Origin: Cymodocea nodosa | Lineage: Eukaryota; Streptophyta; Magnoliopsida; Alismatales; Cymodoceaceae | Length of the DNA stretch: 64,000 bases | NCBI GenBank assembly: GCA_036874045.1 | Contig: CM072340.1 | Location: 8,819,001 to 8,883,000 of the forward strand | Direction of reading: 5' to 3' | The notes under the pieces: model-generated | The model's input: the letters and a program-made list of their open reading frames with translations, nothing else | Databases searched by the model: none | Told to the model about the DNA's origin: nothing | Position numbers and translations under genes: made by a program | Shown here: positions 1-12,008 of the stretch, piece after piece | How positions within the stretch are numbered: position 1 is the stretch's first letter | How the letters are laid out: each line of letters starts with the position of its first letter

Positions 1-1049
1 AGTTTTTCCAGAGTCATCTTTATCCAACTTAATGATAGTACTCATTGGTGTATTCTTCGTTTTAGTGTTATCTTATCCAAACCTCTTTAATAAATCTTGA
101 GTATATTTTTCTTGTGAAATAAAAGTACCCTGTTCTAACTACTTAATTTGTAAGCCTAGGAAAAATGACAATTCACCCATCATACTCATTTCAAATTGAT
201 TAGTCATGTCTTTTGAAAAAGACTCAACTAATTTATCACTTGTTACTCCAAATATAATGTCATCTACATAGATTTGAACTACCAATATATTTTTTTCGAC
301 CTTCTTGATAAAAAGAGTGTAATCTGCCTTTCCCATAGAATACCCTTTTTCTATAAGAAGTTGAGATAATCTCTCATACTAAGACTTAGGTGCTTGTTTA
401 AGGCCATATAGTGCCTTTTAAGTTTGTAAAGATATTCAGGATGTTTTGAATCTTCAAAACTTGAAGGTTGTTTTGCATAAACTTCTTCTTTTATATATCC
501 ATTTAAAAAGGCAGTCTTAACATCCATTTGATATAATTTGAAATCCATGTAATAAGCATATGCTAACAAAATTCGTATTGATTCTAGTCTAGCAACAGGA
601 GCAAATGTTTCATCATAGTCAATTCCTTCCTCTTGCTTGTAACCTTAGCAACTAACCTAGCTTTATTTTTAACTATATGTCTATCTTGATCTACTTTGTT
701 TCTAAACACCCACCTTGTTCCTATTACAAATTGATTTTCAAGTGGTGGAATTCGATCTCATACCACATTTCTTATAAATTGATTTAGCTCATCTTGCATA
801 GCTAAATACCAAAATTCATCTTCTAAGGCATCTTCAATTTTCTTAGGTTCTAGTAAGGGAACAAATGAATAAGCACTACAAATGTTGACTATTGATGACT
901 TAGTCCTAACTCTTTGATTAGGATCATCTATTATATGATTAATAGGATGAGATGAAGCATAACACCAATTTCTATGTTGTTCCACATTTTCTATAGGTAT
1001 GACATTATTTTCTTCTAAATCTTCATCATTTAAGTTTATATTACTTATT
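1..1049 (-). pseudogene. Copia A reverse transcriptase, cut by window edge
   Basis: Minus-strand pieces carry copia RT wording: WYLAMQDELNQF (758-985), [19 protein letters not shown] (351-569) and the catalytic box IYVDDIIFGVTSDKL (139-336), followed by GELSFFLGLQIK. The YVDD box is the active site of copia RT. RNase H and the 3' LTR would lie left of base 1. The region is a fossil with more than one break. Confidence 0.88.
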
Positions 1050-2480
1050 CCGTTATATAATCACTTAATTTCTCTATCAACATCATTTGGTACCATTTTT
1101 GGGAGAATTTCTAAATCAAAGTTTTCAGCATGTTTAAAATCCAAATGAGAATTTTCATGAAATTTCACATGTAGGGTTTCCTCAATGGTTTTTGTTGATT
1201 TATTATATACTCTATATGCCTTACTTCTAATGGAATAACCAACAAAAATACCCTCATCTGATTTGGCTCTAAATTTGTCTCTACGTTCCTTAGTGTTTAA
1301 AATAAAACACTTGCAGCCAAAGGGTTTTAAATAACTTATTTTGGGAACCCTATTATACCATATCTCATAAGGAGTTTTATCTAGAATTGGTCTTAGATGT
1401 ACTCTATTTATAACATAATATGCTCTATGAACTATTTCTAACTAGAGAGATAGGGGTAACTTATTTTCATTTAACATGGTTCTGGACATTTCCGAAGTGA
1501 TCTGTTTTTACATTCTACTATCCCATTTTGTGAAGGAGCTCTTGGAAATGAGTACCTATGATCTATGTCTAATTCTTCACAAAAGGTGTCCATTTGATCA
1601 TTATCAAATTTTGTACCATGATCACTCCTAAGTTTTTGAATTTTAACATTTTGCTCATTCTAAACTTTATTACAGAATATCTTAAATATTTCAAAAACTT
1701 TAGTTTTATTAGCTAGAAAATAAACCCAAGTAAACCTAGAATAGTCATCAACTAGTACAAAAGTATAATGTTTACCTCCTAGACTAGTTGTCTTAGTTGG
1801 TCCAAATAAGTCCATATGCACTAGTTCTAATACTCTTTTGCTTGTTATTTCATTTAAACTTTTAAAGGATGTTTTATGTAATTTACCTAGTTGACATGCA
1901 TCACACATAAACTCTTTCGAGTACTTAATACTAGATAAACCTCTAACTAGATTCTTTTTAGACAACTTTTGTAATAATTTTAAGTTTGAGTGTTCTAGCC
2001 TTCTATGCCATAAAATAACTTCATCCGATTTTGCAATTAAGCAAGCATTGTCTTTAATAATATTAGAAGGAAAATTCAAAATACAAACGGATCCTTTCTT
2101 ATATGTAGTGAATAAAATTTTGTTTGTAGACATGTCCATAATTTTACAGAAATCTTTTTCAAAAATTACTTTGTAAAACTTCATTAAAACAGGAACACTC
2201 AATAAATTAAAACCTAAGTTTTCCACTAATAAGACATCATTTATAAAATATTTTTCAGTTACCTGAACCTTGCTAGACCCAAGGATATTTGTTTTTCTTT
2301 TATTTCCAAAGGTAACATGTCCGTTCTTGGTCTTTGTCACTTCTATAAGTAATCATATATCTCGAGTCATGTGGCTAGATGCTCCATTATCCATTATCCA
2401 TTTTGATTTGTGTACTTGCAAAATAGTTAAGAAGAGATTTTATTTCTTGGAACCCATTTCTAAGTGGGTCCAACAATAAT
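1050..2480 (-). pseudogene. Copia A protease, GAG-pre-integrase and integrase
   Basis: The aspartic protease segment is recognisable near 2340-2420 from the copia-type wording around 'MDNGASSHMT', by comparison with WIMDSGCSKHMTG in copia E. It is followed by a conserved beta-rich stretch (NILGSSKVQVTEKYFINDV). The GAG-pre-integrase motif LWHRRLEHSNLKLLQKLSKK and the zinc-binding CDACQLGKLHKTSF lie near 1880-2030. The integrase core begins with LVHMDLFGPTKTTSLGGKHY and VDDYSRFTWVYFL near 1700-1840. Integrase joins element cDNA to host DNA. The region is broken in several places. Confidence 0.85.
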
Positions 2481-2639
2481 CAATATTTTTAAACTTCAAC
2501 TTATCTATTGTTTGATAATTATCCCTGTGTTTATTTCTCTTAGTGTTGTAATTATCAGAACATTTATCTCTATGTAAACTAGAGTTGAAATTTTCATATC
2601 TAACATTTTTTGATTGTTGATCCCAATATCCAATAATTT

Positions 2640-3065
2640 TTAAATATGAAGAAAACTAATCAAAAATATTAAAATCCTCAAAGACTTAGCTTGATTTTTC
2701 TGAAAATTTCTTTTGAAATTCTTGCATCGTGTGCTATGTTGCATTTTATCAATTTGCACATATTTATCTCCCTTTTTAATCACACACGGAATAGTTTTTC
2801 TTTTACTATTCTTAGTACTAGAAATAAAGACATTATTTTTAGCAATACCATCATGCAATATATAATTTTCAGAAGATGCATTGTGTAAACCAATACCATG
2901 TTTTTCTACATTTGATATTTTGCTACTATGTTCATTTGTTATAGTTTGATTGTTATTCCATTTACTTAATGTAGCCTTTTGATCGCAGACCTTAATATTT
3001 AACATATCAATTTCTGAAGTTAAATTAGTAATAGTCAGTTTCAGTTTTTCAACTTCACAAATCAT
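2640..3065 (-). pseudogene. Copia A gag-to-protease connector, coiled-coil-like
   Basis: A minus-strand frame of about 140 residues that continues the gag side of the polyprotein. It opens with a heptad-like stretch (EVEKLKLTITNLTSEIDML) and then has a basic Asn/Lys-rich tail. The same kind of segment lies between gag and protease in copia E (51400-51700) and copia G (55900-56170), which supports its place in the polyprotein. No enzymatic motif is visible. Confidence 0.6.
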
Positions 3066-3140
3066 TTTCTTTTTATCAACAATTAAATTTTCACAATTAG
3101 CATGTAATTTTGTTTCTATTGCATTAAACTTTAAAATTTC

Positions 3141-4411
3141 CTATGCATGCTTTTGATTTTCTTCTTTAAATTTATTCAACGTAGAGTTTAGAAAATCAAT
3201 CTTATTTTCAGATTCATCTAGTATTTTCCTAGTGTTCTTTCCTTCTATTTTTACTTTCTTATATTTTCTAGCTAGTTTATTGTATTCAACAAGTAATCCA
3301 TTAAAACTATCAAAACTAGCATTTTGATCAGAAGATACCTCACTAGATTTCGCCATGAAGCATACGTTTGTCAGATTTTCTTTTGAATCTGATGTTGATG
3401 AGGATTCATTGTCTGATGTTGAATCCTTTGTTTCTTCACTTTGTGAAGTTGAAGAGTCATCCCATGTCACTTTAAGTGCCATTCTCTTTTTGAATTTCTT
3501 ATTCCTAAAATTCCTCCTCGAATTTTTCTTATCTTTGTTGAGAGGACAATCAATTTGAAAGTGACCCAATTTGTTGCACTTGTAGCATATGATTTTGTCC
3601 TTTAGGAATGACTTCTTCTCCATATCTCCAGATGTCTTTGCTGTCCTAAAGTTCCTAAGTTTCTTTAATAGATTTCTAAATTTTCTAGTCAACAACAATA
3701 AATTATCGTTAAAATCACTAGTGACTTCTAAAACTTTATCAGCCTCAAAAGCTAGATCCCTTCTAGGATTCTTCCCTTTTAGATCTAAATGTTGTACTTC
3801 ATAGGCTATCAGATTACCTATGAGATCATCGAGACTATATGTATTTAAATATTTGGACTCTTCAATTAATGTTGTCTTTTGAGCCCAAATTTTAGTTAAA
3901 GATCTAAGGATCTTTCTTACCAAGTCTTTTTACTCAAATTTCTTGCCTAAAGATTTTAATAAATTTATAATCTCAAGAAATCGGAAAAACATATCAGAGA
4001 TACATTCATTTTCGTGCATTTTAAAAAGCTCATATTTATGTACTAGCATATTAATCTTAGATTCCTTGACCTGGTTGGTACCTTTGTTGGCAACTTCTAA
4101 TGCATACCATATCTCATATGTAGTTTGCTATGCAAAAACTTTATTAAATTGATTATGAGATAAAACACAAAACAAGATATTTAAACCTTTAGCATTCAGT
4201 GTCATTCGCTCCTTTTCATCAAAAGTCCAAGTATCATATGGAGTCGTAACTAACACTATAGGATTGCTAATTATATGCCATAATTTGAAATCAATTGACT
4301 GAAGGAATACTTTCATCCTATATTTCCAATAGCCATAATTGCTACCGTCAAACATAGGAGGACGATTAGTGGTCTATCATTCAGTTATAACTAAGATTTT
4401 AGTATTATCCA
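3141..4411 (-). pseudogene. Copia A gag (UBN2/DUF4219-type) with CCHC knuckle
   Basis: Start chosen at the ATG at 4411, about 75 bp inside the primer site. The N-terminal part reads FDGSNYGYWKYRMKVFL, the hallmark of copia gag (DUF4219/UBN2). A CCHC zinc knuckle, CYKCNKLGHFQIDC, follows near 3555-3600, and then a Lys-rich and Ser/Asp-rich tail (TSQSEETKDSTSDNESS). In the family this forms the virus-like particle core and binds RNA. The copy is a broken fossil. The C-terminal end has coiled-coil character (NKLARKYKKVKIEG). Confidence 0.85.
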
Positions 4412-4499
4412 TTTTAAATAGATGATCCTAAGTAAATGACAGGAAAAATCGATTCCTAAATAGAGAAATGAAAGCTCTTAACTATGTTTTGATACTAGT

Positions 4500-5695
4500 T
4501 GTAGGATCGTTGTATTACAAGAGGGAGGGTGAATTGTGTCTTTAGTAATTACAATTATCAGTGGATAAAACAAGAGCACAAAATACTCGTAAATATAATT
4601 CTATTCTTTATAAACTTTAAAGAAAGACTTTTCAATTTCTTTTTAGCTCAATTCCCTTCTTGTCGGTTTTGATACAATAAAGTCCGATATACAATTCAAA
4701 TAGAAAATGAAGTCCTTATTCTAAGCTAATTTTGAATTATATAAAACCTGATCTTTATGCACTTAGCTCTTTTTCCTTCTTTTTGCTCAGCTTTTGTATC
4801 TCTTCTTCTCCAATTATCGAATTTCCAAACTTCTTGCATTTGCAACTCCTTTTCTTGAAATTGCTTGGAATTCCAAACTTCTTCTAGTGTTGGAGAATCT
4901 TTCTAGATTTGATATGTAGTTGAATATTCAGATTTGATATTTGAGATTGGGATTGAATATTCAAACTTGATTTTTTAGTTTGTGATTAGGGATTGGGATA
5001 TTCATAATGCAGCTCGTACTCTCCATTTTTAGTAGTCAAACTCTGACTTCACGTTCATCCACTTAATCCATAACCCATAATCCATGTACTAATTTCAAAT
5101 TCAAATTATCCACGATTTCCACTATCTTTTTGAATTTCCACTCGTAGATTTACTGAAACTTTATCTTCCTAGAGAATTGTAGAATATCTTCTAAGTCACC
5201 ACTTTAGTCAAACACTTATCCTTTAAGTCTTGTAAAAACTCAAACACTTATCTATAACTCTTCGAGTTGTTGCACCTGCAAAACACGTGACTGAACAAAG
5301 AAAACTTGTTTGTTCGTTAGTCATTTTATAAAACTTGAATAGTTATCTATCTATGCGTATAAAAACTCAAACAATTATTTGACTCTTCGATTTTCATTAC
5401 CGAATGCACATGGAAAATATGTGATAACTTAAAACATTAAAAACACACGTGTAGATAACTTAACTATACGAGTTTTTAACATAACTCTTTGACTAAATCG
5501 AAACGTTAACTATCTGAAAGTTTAACTATCTGAAAATCTAATTATCCAAATACTTTAACTATCCGAACATCTAAATGAAATTTTTCGATAACTTTGTCAA
5601 CATTTAATTACGTGACTATTATACTTAGAAAATATTATTTAGACTTATTTAAAAACGTTAATAAATCATTTATCATCAAAACAAAATTCCTAATA
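4500..5695 (-). repeat. 5' LTR of copia A
   Basis: About 1.2 kb. On the minus strand it starts near TGTTAGGAATTTTG (first bases drifted) and ends GATCCTACA. It matches the LTR at 35992-37165 along most of its length. The U3-like half is rich in words of the form AACTATCCGAAA and TTCGATAACTT. Directly inside it, at 4486-4497 on the minus strand, lies a drifted initiator-Met primer site (TAGTATCAAAAC against TGGTATCAGAGC). Confidence 0.88.
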
Positions 5696-6610
5696 GAGTT
5701 GGTGCTTGGTGAAAATGGCTTCCCTTCCTGCGATGCAGTCACTCCTCACAATGGTTGTCAGTCACTATGTTTGGCACAGAATCAACCCGACATCTGGAAA
5801 GTATCTTCATAGACCTCTGATGGTTGGTGGTTTTGGTGGTAGTGTGGAACTTTAGGGAACTTTCGACGCTTCCTCCAGTTAGTGTGGTCCTCCACCCATA
5901 CAACACACCTTTTTCATCTTTCTCCTCTTCTTTTATATTTCTTTCAATAGTAACTGCTTCTACTTAAATGATCAGTTGGATTTCCTTCATTCATATCAAT
6001 GATGGTGATTTCCTCTTCATTCCACGAGGGAATTCCTACATGATACGTGTAATCGTGGCTTTCCTTCGAATTTCCTGTTTTTGCAACTACTACAATGACA
6101 TGTTAGAAAATAAATGGTCCGTGGAGTTAGTGTAACTCAACAGACTTACTTCATTGATTTAACTAAAACACACATGTAGTAAATAAATAACTTATAAGCT
6201 TATAATATTAATACAACGTGTTACCTTAGTGTATATTCTAGTAACTCAATGCATATAGTTATGCTAACTTAACGAGTTGTACATGTGTAGCTCACGTGAC
6301 ATAATAAAGCATTTAAATTTAACACATGCATAATTCTAACTTAATGAGTTCAGATATACAACTTACAGTTCTTACTCGCTAACTCAATGAGTTCTCACGT
6401 GATATTTTTACACCTTTAAACCTCTAACTTACCAACAATGCAAAAATATACTTAATTAACACTAATTCCTTAAAATTATGTAGATTCTTTCATTAAGGCA
6501 TATAATAGTGCAATTATAACATAATGGCTTAATTCTCATCTGATAAGCTAAATATTATGCAATTAACTATCATTTAACCCTTAATATTATGCACTTTTTC
6601 ATTCTAAACA
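5696..6610 (-). repeat. 3' LTR of Athila D (visible part)
   Basis: On the minus strand it begins TGTTTAGAATGAAAAAGTGC at 6610, identical in kind to the LTR starts at 13810, 42430 and 43172. It runs through a GTTGAGTTA-rich section to 5696, where copia A begins. The right-hand neighbour is a polypurine tract, as expected for a 3' LTR. Confidence 0.85.
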
Positions 6611-6623
6611 CTTCCCCTATACT
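6611..6623 (-). other. Polypurine tract of Athila D
   Basis: On the minus strand AGTATAGGGGAAG lies immediately before the LTR start TGTTTAG. A short G/A-rich run in this place is the usual primer for plus-strand DNA synthesis in LTR elements. The assignment rests on position and composition. Confidence 0.65.
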
Positions 6624-8571
6624 TAACTTTTGCTAGTCCCTTAACAAACTACTAAGATCTACTAGTTGGTCTTTCTAAAGTGCTAGAACTAATTCTTCAT
6701 TTCGTATCTTTAGAATACATAGATTAGATTAATGTAAAGATATTCTATATTTTTCAGTAATCTATTTTAACATTGTTTTTTCCTCTCCAACCTTGTAAAT
6801 ATATTTAAAACATATGTAAATTACATACAAAATATATTAGCATCATATAGGTGGTAATTACATTATCATTTTTTTCTTTTCAAACATCTGTTATCTTGAA
6901 ATTTCCAATATAATTTCTAGAATAAATTTTAGCTACATATGAATCAAAACACAATTCAACTCAATATGATTAAAACAAGAAGAATAATGAATTGTATCTT
7001 AAATAAACAACTTCAAAAGTCTAATCTAGATTCATACTTCAGTAATCATAGATAATAGAGAATATACTCGATTCAAAAGATATCTATATTTCACAAAACA
7101 CTTTTATCTTTTAAGAACAGTATATGCATATTTTTACTTTAAAAGTTAATTTGAAAAGCTTGAATCATCAAAAGCTTTCTAATGTACCCATGTATTAAGC
7201 TTTCAATCAACAATCCCATATCTGATCAAGATCTTAGGTTGCTAGATTTAAAGAGTCCTTTTTGAGGTCAACAATCCTTACATACTTATCTGCTCAAGTA
7301 CAAAAGGCTTGTGATCAAACAAATCAATAAACTCTCAAAGTTTTTCTCTTTTTTCCCTCTTTTTCCTTTTCAACACAGTATATATATGTATTTCATTAAT
7401 ATAGATGCAATAAAACACAAATCTCATATAATCCTGCTTTTATAATTTACTGAAAACATGAATCCATATCAATAAGCTCATACTTTTTCTGTAGTTTAAT
7501 AAGATTTACACATAAATCATTCTACAAGTTTAATCAATCAAATTAAATGTATCCTTGATCATATGTATTTCATTTAATCTAAAAATCAACATTTCAGCTC
7601 TTTTAGGATTTCAGATAATTTACTAAGTTTTAGTTAAGCATTCTGATTTCTTTTTAAAATCGTGAAACTATTAAACTCATAAAATTCAGCAAAAACATAA
7701 GATACTATATCCAGATTTCTATTAATAGTAAAATTTTGTAGCATCTTATATAAGATTCTAAATATAACATTCAAGCAGTTACAATTCTTAAAAATTTTAC
7801 AATTTCAATTATCGAAAAGTTATAGGAAATTTTGTTGAGTTACAGCAAATTCATAAAAAAAAATTTTCAGTTTTAGTTACCATAGAAATTTATAGCACCA
7901 TCCTAATTCCTCTAACTAACAAGATTACTTGGATTTTAATCTAATTACCTCCCCCCCATACCTACATTTTCCATTGTCCTCAATGTAAAAGATTTTACAC
8001 TAAATATAGAAAATATTAGCAGGCATGAATTTTGTTTCGTTTACTTAGCACCTAACTCAACGAACTTAGTTTAAATGTAAATTCAGGATTAGTAATTAAT
8101 TACATACCTTGTTCTTTTGTATCTCCTTCAATATCTTCCGACTTTTGAGTTTGAAAAACTTTTCATTCACAAATAAAAGCAAAATATATAACAAAATAAC
8201 AATAAAACATAATTTCTTAAATCAGTGTCTTATGTAGAACCCAGGCTCCTATGCCTTTGGTGGCCCACAAGCAAGCTAGTTGGTTTCCTAGAATAGATAC
8301 CAACAAATTGGATTGATATTTTGTTTTTCTTTCCTTTTCCTTATAAATAAAATAAAACATAACTAAAGTTTTCTTTTCTTTTTTCTTTTCTCTTAAAAAT
8401 AAATGCAACATATACACAACATTAAAAGTACAAAATCATAATTTAAGAACATGATTGAAAAGTAGTGACAAATGAAATAAACATGTCAATCCAAGCAAAC
8501 TTTTTAGGCATAATTCTTCTTGCTATTAATTCTGTTTTAATGCAGTTTGCTTTCCTTTTCAATTTGTAAAT
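6624..8571 (-). other. Long 3' non-coding spacer of Athila D
   Basis: About 1.9 kb between the F-box gene and the polypurine tract, very AT-rich, without a convincing gene. On the minus strand near 7998-7941 it holds ACATTGAGGACAATG followed by a G-run (TATGGGGGGGAGG). As I recall, this resembles a conserved motif found near the end of the coding region in Athila and related gypsy elements. Near 8048-8070 is another CTCAACGAACTTAG word of the hairpin family described elsewhere. Short frames here, such as 8217-8417, look like chance. Confidence 0.55.
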
Positions 8572-9584
8572 TTACAATATGTTATCAATACTAAATATAA
8601 GTGTATTACCATTAATGAATTGAAATGCAGAAAGGGATCCTTTTCTGTTCCAAGATAATGTAGTTGTTTCTATTTCTACATGTATTTCAATATATTCCTC
8701 TTCCCACTTCCATTCATTTAGGTCTTTCATAATCCATATTTGAAATTTCATCAATTCATCCCACTATCTTATCAAATATAAAGTAGGATCATCATATTCA
8801 TTATACCACACTCTTAATTGAATTTTATCATGTTTTACAGATGGTGGTTTAGCTATATCACTAGGTATAGGCAATATTTCTATAAAGTCATCATCATAAC
8901 TATCTATGCTTACTATATATAAATCAGATCTAAATGCAACTGATATATTCATGATTAAATATATATATATCCATCAAGTATGACGTGTATGTTGTTAACT
9001 AATGCTTTTTCTCCTAGATATATCATAGTCTTTTCAGTCCAAGATCTATTTAGAAAATTATACACACTTAAACATAGATCCTCATCCCAATTTCCAGTTG
9101 GTCTCCAATAATACAATTTTTCAGGAATATTCAAATTTTTATCAAAAAATGTTAAAGCTGACCCATAATTTTCAGTTGGTACTTCAAATCTATTAGGCCT
9201 TCCTATATTCCATTCTTCTCTAGTAATAGGATTTCTAATTAAAATATCAGGTAACAGAATTGCATACCTTGGTTTGGTTCTGTAAATAATCAATCCTTCA
9301 TCTATCCCCATAATATGATCTATTCCTTCTAATGTATTTGGTGGAATTCCAGCATTTTCTTCCATATTCAGATATTCATAGCTAATTGAACTACGATTAA
9401 ATGACTTCCATAAAAATTCATCTCTAATATTAGTCATCTTTGTAACTTGTAGTCCATGAAAATATTTTTCTCTAACACATTCTTTAATTTCTTTTGGCAC
9501 ACAACACATTCTGCATAAATCTTTAGTAGATAAGTTACTAAGTACTTCCCTCAATGCATCTAGTGGCAATTTCATCAATTCCAT
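8572..9584 (-). pseudogene. F-box protein gene with F-box-associated region, carried inside Athila D
   Basis: About 340 codons on the minus strand, in about three open pieces (8955-9584, 8764-8952, 8572-8754), so broken. The N-terminus MELMKLPLDALREVLSNL, followed by STKDLCRMCCV, is a textbook F-box (LPxDxLxxxLxxLsxkDLxRxxCV), the motif by which such proteins bind SKP1 in SCF ubiquitin ligases. Further on, ILIRNPITREEW and LCLSVYNFLNRSW resemble the FBA repeat region used for substrate binding, and the length fits the plant F-box/FBA family. It lies about 225 bp behind gag. The same start codon context recurs behind gag in Athila A at 26434, so it is a captured host gene belonging to the element family rather than a resident gene. 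Substrate unknown. Confidence 0.82.
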
Positions 9585-9808
9585 CTATTGTGATTGTGTA
9601 TAACAAAATCAAAATTTAGCAGAAATAAAATTAACATAACTACTTATATAACCTCGTGGAGTTAGGTCATAACTCAATAGATTAAGTTCGTTGAGTTAAG
9701 TAATAACTCTACGGTACTACTAACTACAGTTAAACTTTCATTCATTTTTTTTTCTTTTTATATTTTTCTACCTAATATATTATACATACTTACTTCAATT
9801 ATACTACT
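9585..9808 (-). other. gag to F-box spacer of Athila D
   Basis: Non-coding, about 225 bp. It contains an inverted-repeat block (CTCAACGAACTTAATC facing TTGAGTTATGAC) and ends in a pyrimidine-rich stretch with CACAATAG just before the F-box ATG, which could act as a splice acceptor. It aligns by eye with 26240-26433 of Athila A. Confidence 0.6.
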
Positions 9809-10052
9809 TCATTCAACTTCCCTCCCAAATGAGGTATCAATTTCATTAACAGTTCTATTAACATGGTTAGACACTACTTGCATTGGCAATCCTCTAGCAA
9901 GTCTAATTTCTATTGATTCCTTCTGTCTAGGGGGTATATTTCTATTCATATTTTGATTTTGAATGGCAACATTTCCAAATACATGATCTAGACGATTATT
10001 TAATTGTTGAATTGTCTTTTCTAACTTTTCTATTCTAGATTCATATTCAATT
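9809..10052 (-). pseudogene. Athila D gag, C-terminal piece
   Basis: On the minus strand it reads IEKLEKTIQQLNNRLDHVFG, then PPRQKESIEIRLARGLPMQV and VNRTVNEIDTSF. This matches the gag end of Athila A (26000-26239) nearly residue for residue. It is separated from the rest of D gag (30734-31850) by copia B; the duplicated CAATT at 10048-10052 and 30734-30738 marks the insertion. Confidence 0.85.
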
Positions 10053-11808
10053 TGTTGAGTATTTTTGTTTTGATGATGTGTGCTAAATGAAAATAATCAT
10101 ACTTGCTCAATTACTATTGCTTGTGAAAAGAAATTAAAATCATCAATTAATATAGAAAAAGCTTAATGATATAAATACTTGTCTGTATTGGATCTGAAGT
10201 TAATAACTAGTCGTTTCGTTGCATTAATTTCTTATTTAACTAAACGTTAAGTTAACGTGTGTTTTTATTGAATAGCATGATATGTTTTAAAGTTATATCT
10301 TCTATATCATGAACAGTGCACGTTTAGACAACTCGTTAAGTTAGAGTTTTGTTTGTATAGAGGTCACGTGAGAACTCGTTAAGTTAGAGGCTTAAAGGTT
10401 AAAATAAGTCATGTGATAACTCGTTAAGTTAGTGAGTAAAAGAAGAGACGAACTCGTTAAGTTAGTGTTATACACGTGGTGAAATTATAAGTTACGAATG
10501 TTGTATTGTATCACATGAGGTGCACATGTTTAACTCGTTAAGTTAACATAACTAAACGCGTTGAGTTGTTATATTGAACACTAAGGCAACGCGTTAGGTT
10601 AGCGTTATAAACTTAAGTTGTTATTTTTGCACGTGGTAAAATTCTTATTATAAAAACATTTGTTTATTACTGAATCGGTGAGTTAAAGTTTTTTGGAGAC
10701 TTACAGTTGTAACTATCCGAAAGGTAACTTAAGTCATTTTTTCAGGTATTGACACGTGTCTCACTAGTTTTATAATATAAAGAGTTTTTCAATGACTTAC
10801 ATCTATAACTATCCAAAACTTAAACTATTTTCGGTGAGTTATCATTTAACCTTTCGAAAGAAAGGTTAAGCTAGTTCATTGAGATAGCATAACACCATGG
10901 ACTTAGTTCGTTGAGTTAGCTACAGTACTTGTCACGTGGAATGGCACATGGTGAACTCGTTAAGTTAGGAACGTTAAGTTATATATATATATATACTTGT
11001 GTTACTCGTTTAGTTAACATTAAAGTAACGACTTCTTATTACACTGATGAAAAACTTTTGGACAAGAAAGTTTATTTTGTAGGAAATTTTCAGAGATCCA
11101 AGACTAATGATTAAAAAGGAAATTCAAAATATAAACGTGGGTTGGAACGTGTGTGTTTCGATGAAGGAAAAAGAAAAGACGTGGAGAAGTGGAAAACTAG
11201 TAGTGATTAAACGTGGAGGATATGCATGAAATGAAGATACAGTATAAAAGGCATAGAGTTCTCGTTGATCAAACCATCCTTGCACACAAAAAGAAAAATC
11301 TTTTCAAGGATCAAATCAACCCTACATACCAAAAGAAAAATCTTTTTCAGGGATCAAAAACACCTTCTTGAGGAAAATATCTCAAGTGGAAGAAAATTCA
11401 ATGAAGCAGAAAAGGTCAGATTTATGTCACTAAAGATTTGAAGTACCAGAAGAAAGCAAATTCGGTGAAGTAGAGAAAGACAAGATATTCGTCACTGAAG
11501 AATTGCTGCAGGAGAAAAAGAAGAAGAAGAAAGATCTCAAACAGGGAGAAATGTTTTAAATTCTGCATATTAGTTTTCTCTGTTTGTAGTTATGAAATTG
11601 TTTAGATGATACATGGTATCGAGATATAATTGCATCTACAATTTCTAAGGAGAATTGAATTGTATATTGTAATTGAAACCTTGAATAAAAATGATTTTAT
11701 GAAAACAATGTCTCGACTTGTTTTTGAGTTTTAAAGTTTTAATTATATTTTAGAAAATAGTAAAGATACGCAATTCACCCCCCTCTTGTGTAGTCATACG
11801 ATCTTACA
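10053..11808 (+). repeat. 5' LTR of copia B
   Basis: 1756 bp, TG...CA ends. The middle part (10320-10640 and 10900-11000) holds many CTCGTTAAGTTAG words together with CACGTG boxes, and 10680-10860 has the pair AACTATCCGAAA/TTTTCGGTGAGTTA. The block 10581-10619 is identical to 14180-14218 in the LTR of Athila A. The 3' end reads CAATTCACCCCCCTCTTGTG, a composition typical of SIRE/Maximus LTR ends. Confidence 0.92.
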
Positions 11809-11810
11809 AG

Positions 11811-11822
11811 TGGTATCAGAGC
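11811..11822 (+). other. Primer binding site of copia B (initiator Met tRNA)
   Basis: TGGTATCAGAGC two bases behind the 5' LTR, complementary to the 3' end of plant initiator-Met tRNA, the standard copia primer. Confidence 0.92.
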
Positions 11823-12008
11823 TTTGTTAATAATCTTTGATATAAAATCTATACCAACTTATTTAATATCATTGCTTATTCTACCTTCCTTGTTTTTAAA
11901 CAGAAATTAATATCTGAGCATATGTTTAACTTTCTTGATTTAAGGCTCAAGTCGTTTTAAAGCTTTTAGATTGTTTAAAATCAAATAGGTTGAAAAATCT
12001 AAGGTAAG

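Larger units (their letters stand above)
1..5695 (-). mobile_element. Copia A: Ty1/copia LTR retrotransposon, partial at window edge
   Basis: A copia element read on the minus strand: LTR (4500-5695), initiator-Met-type primer site, gag, protease, integrase and the start of reverse transcriptase, running off the left edge. The order gag-PR-INT-RT is diagnostic of copia. Its outer LTR end at 5695 abuts gypsy LTR sequence that continues at 5696, so it sits inside the 3' LTR of Athila D. The other end and the target duplication are outside the window. It is a fossil with several breaks in gag and pol. The LTR belongs to the same family as those of copia C. Confidence 0.9.

Noticed and set aside
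8572-9584. Resident single-copy host F-box gene
   Set aside because: It lies between gag and the polypurine tract of Athila D, and its beginning recurs in the same place in Athila A.
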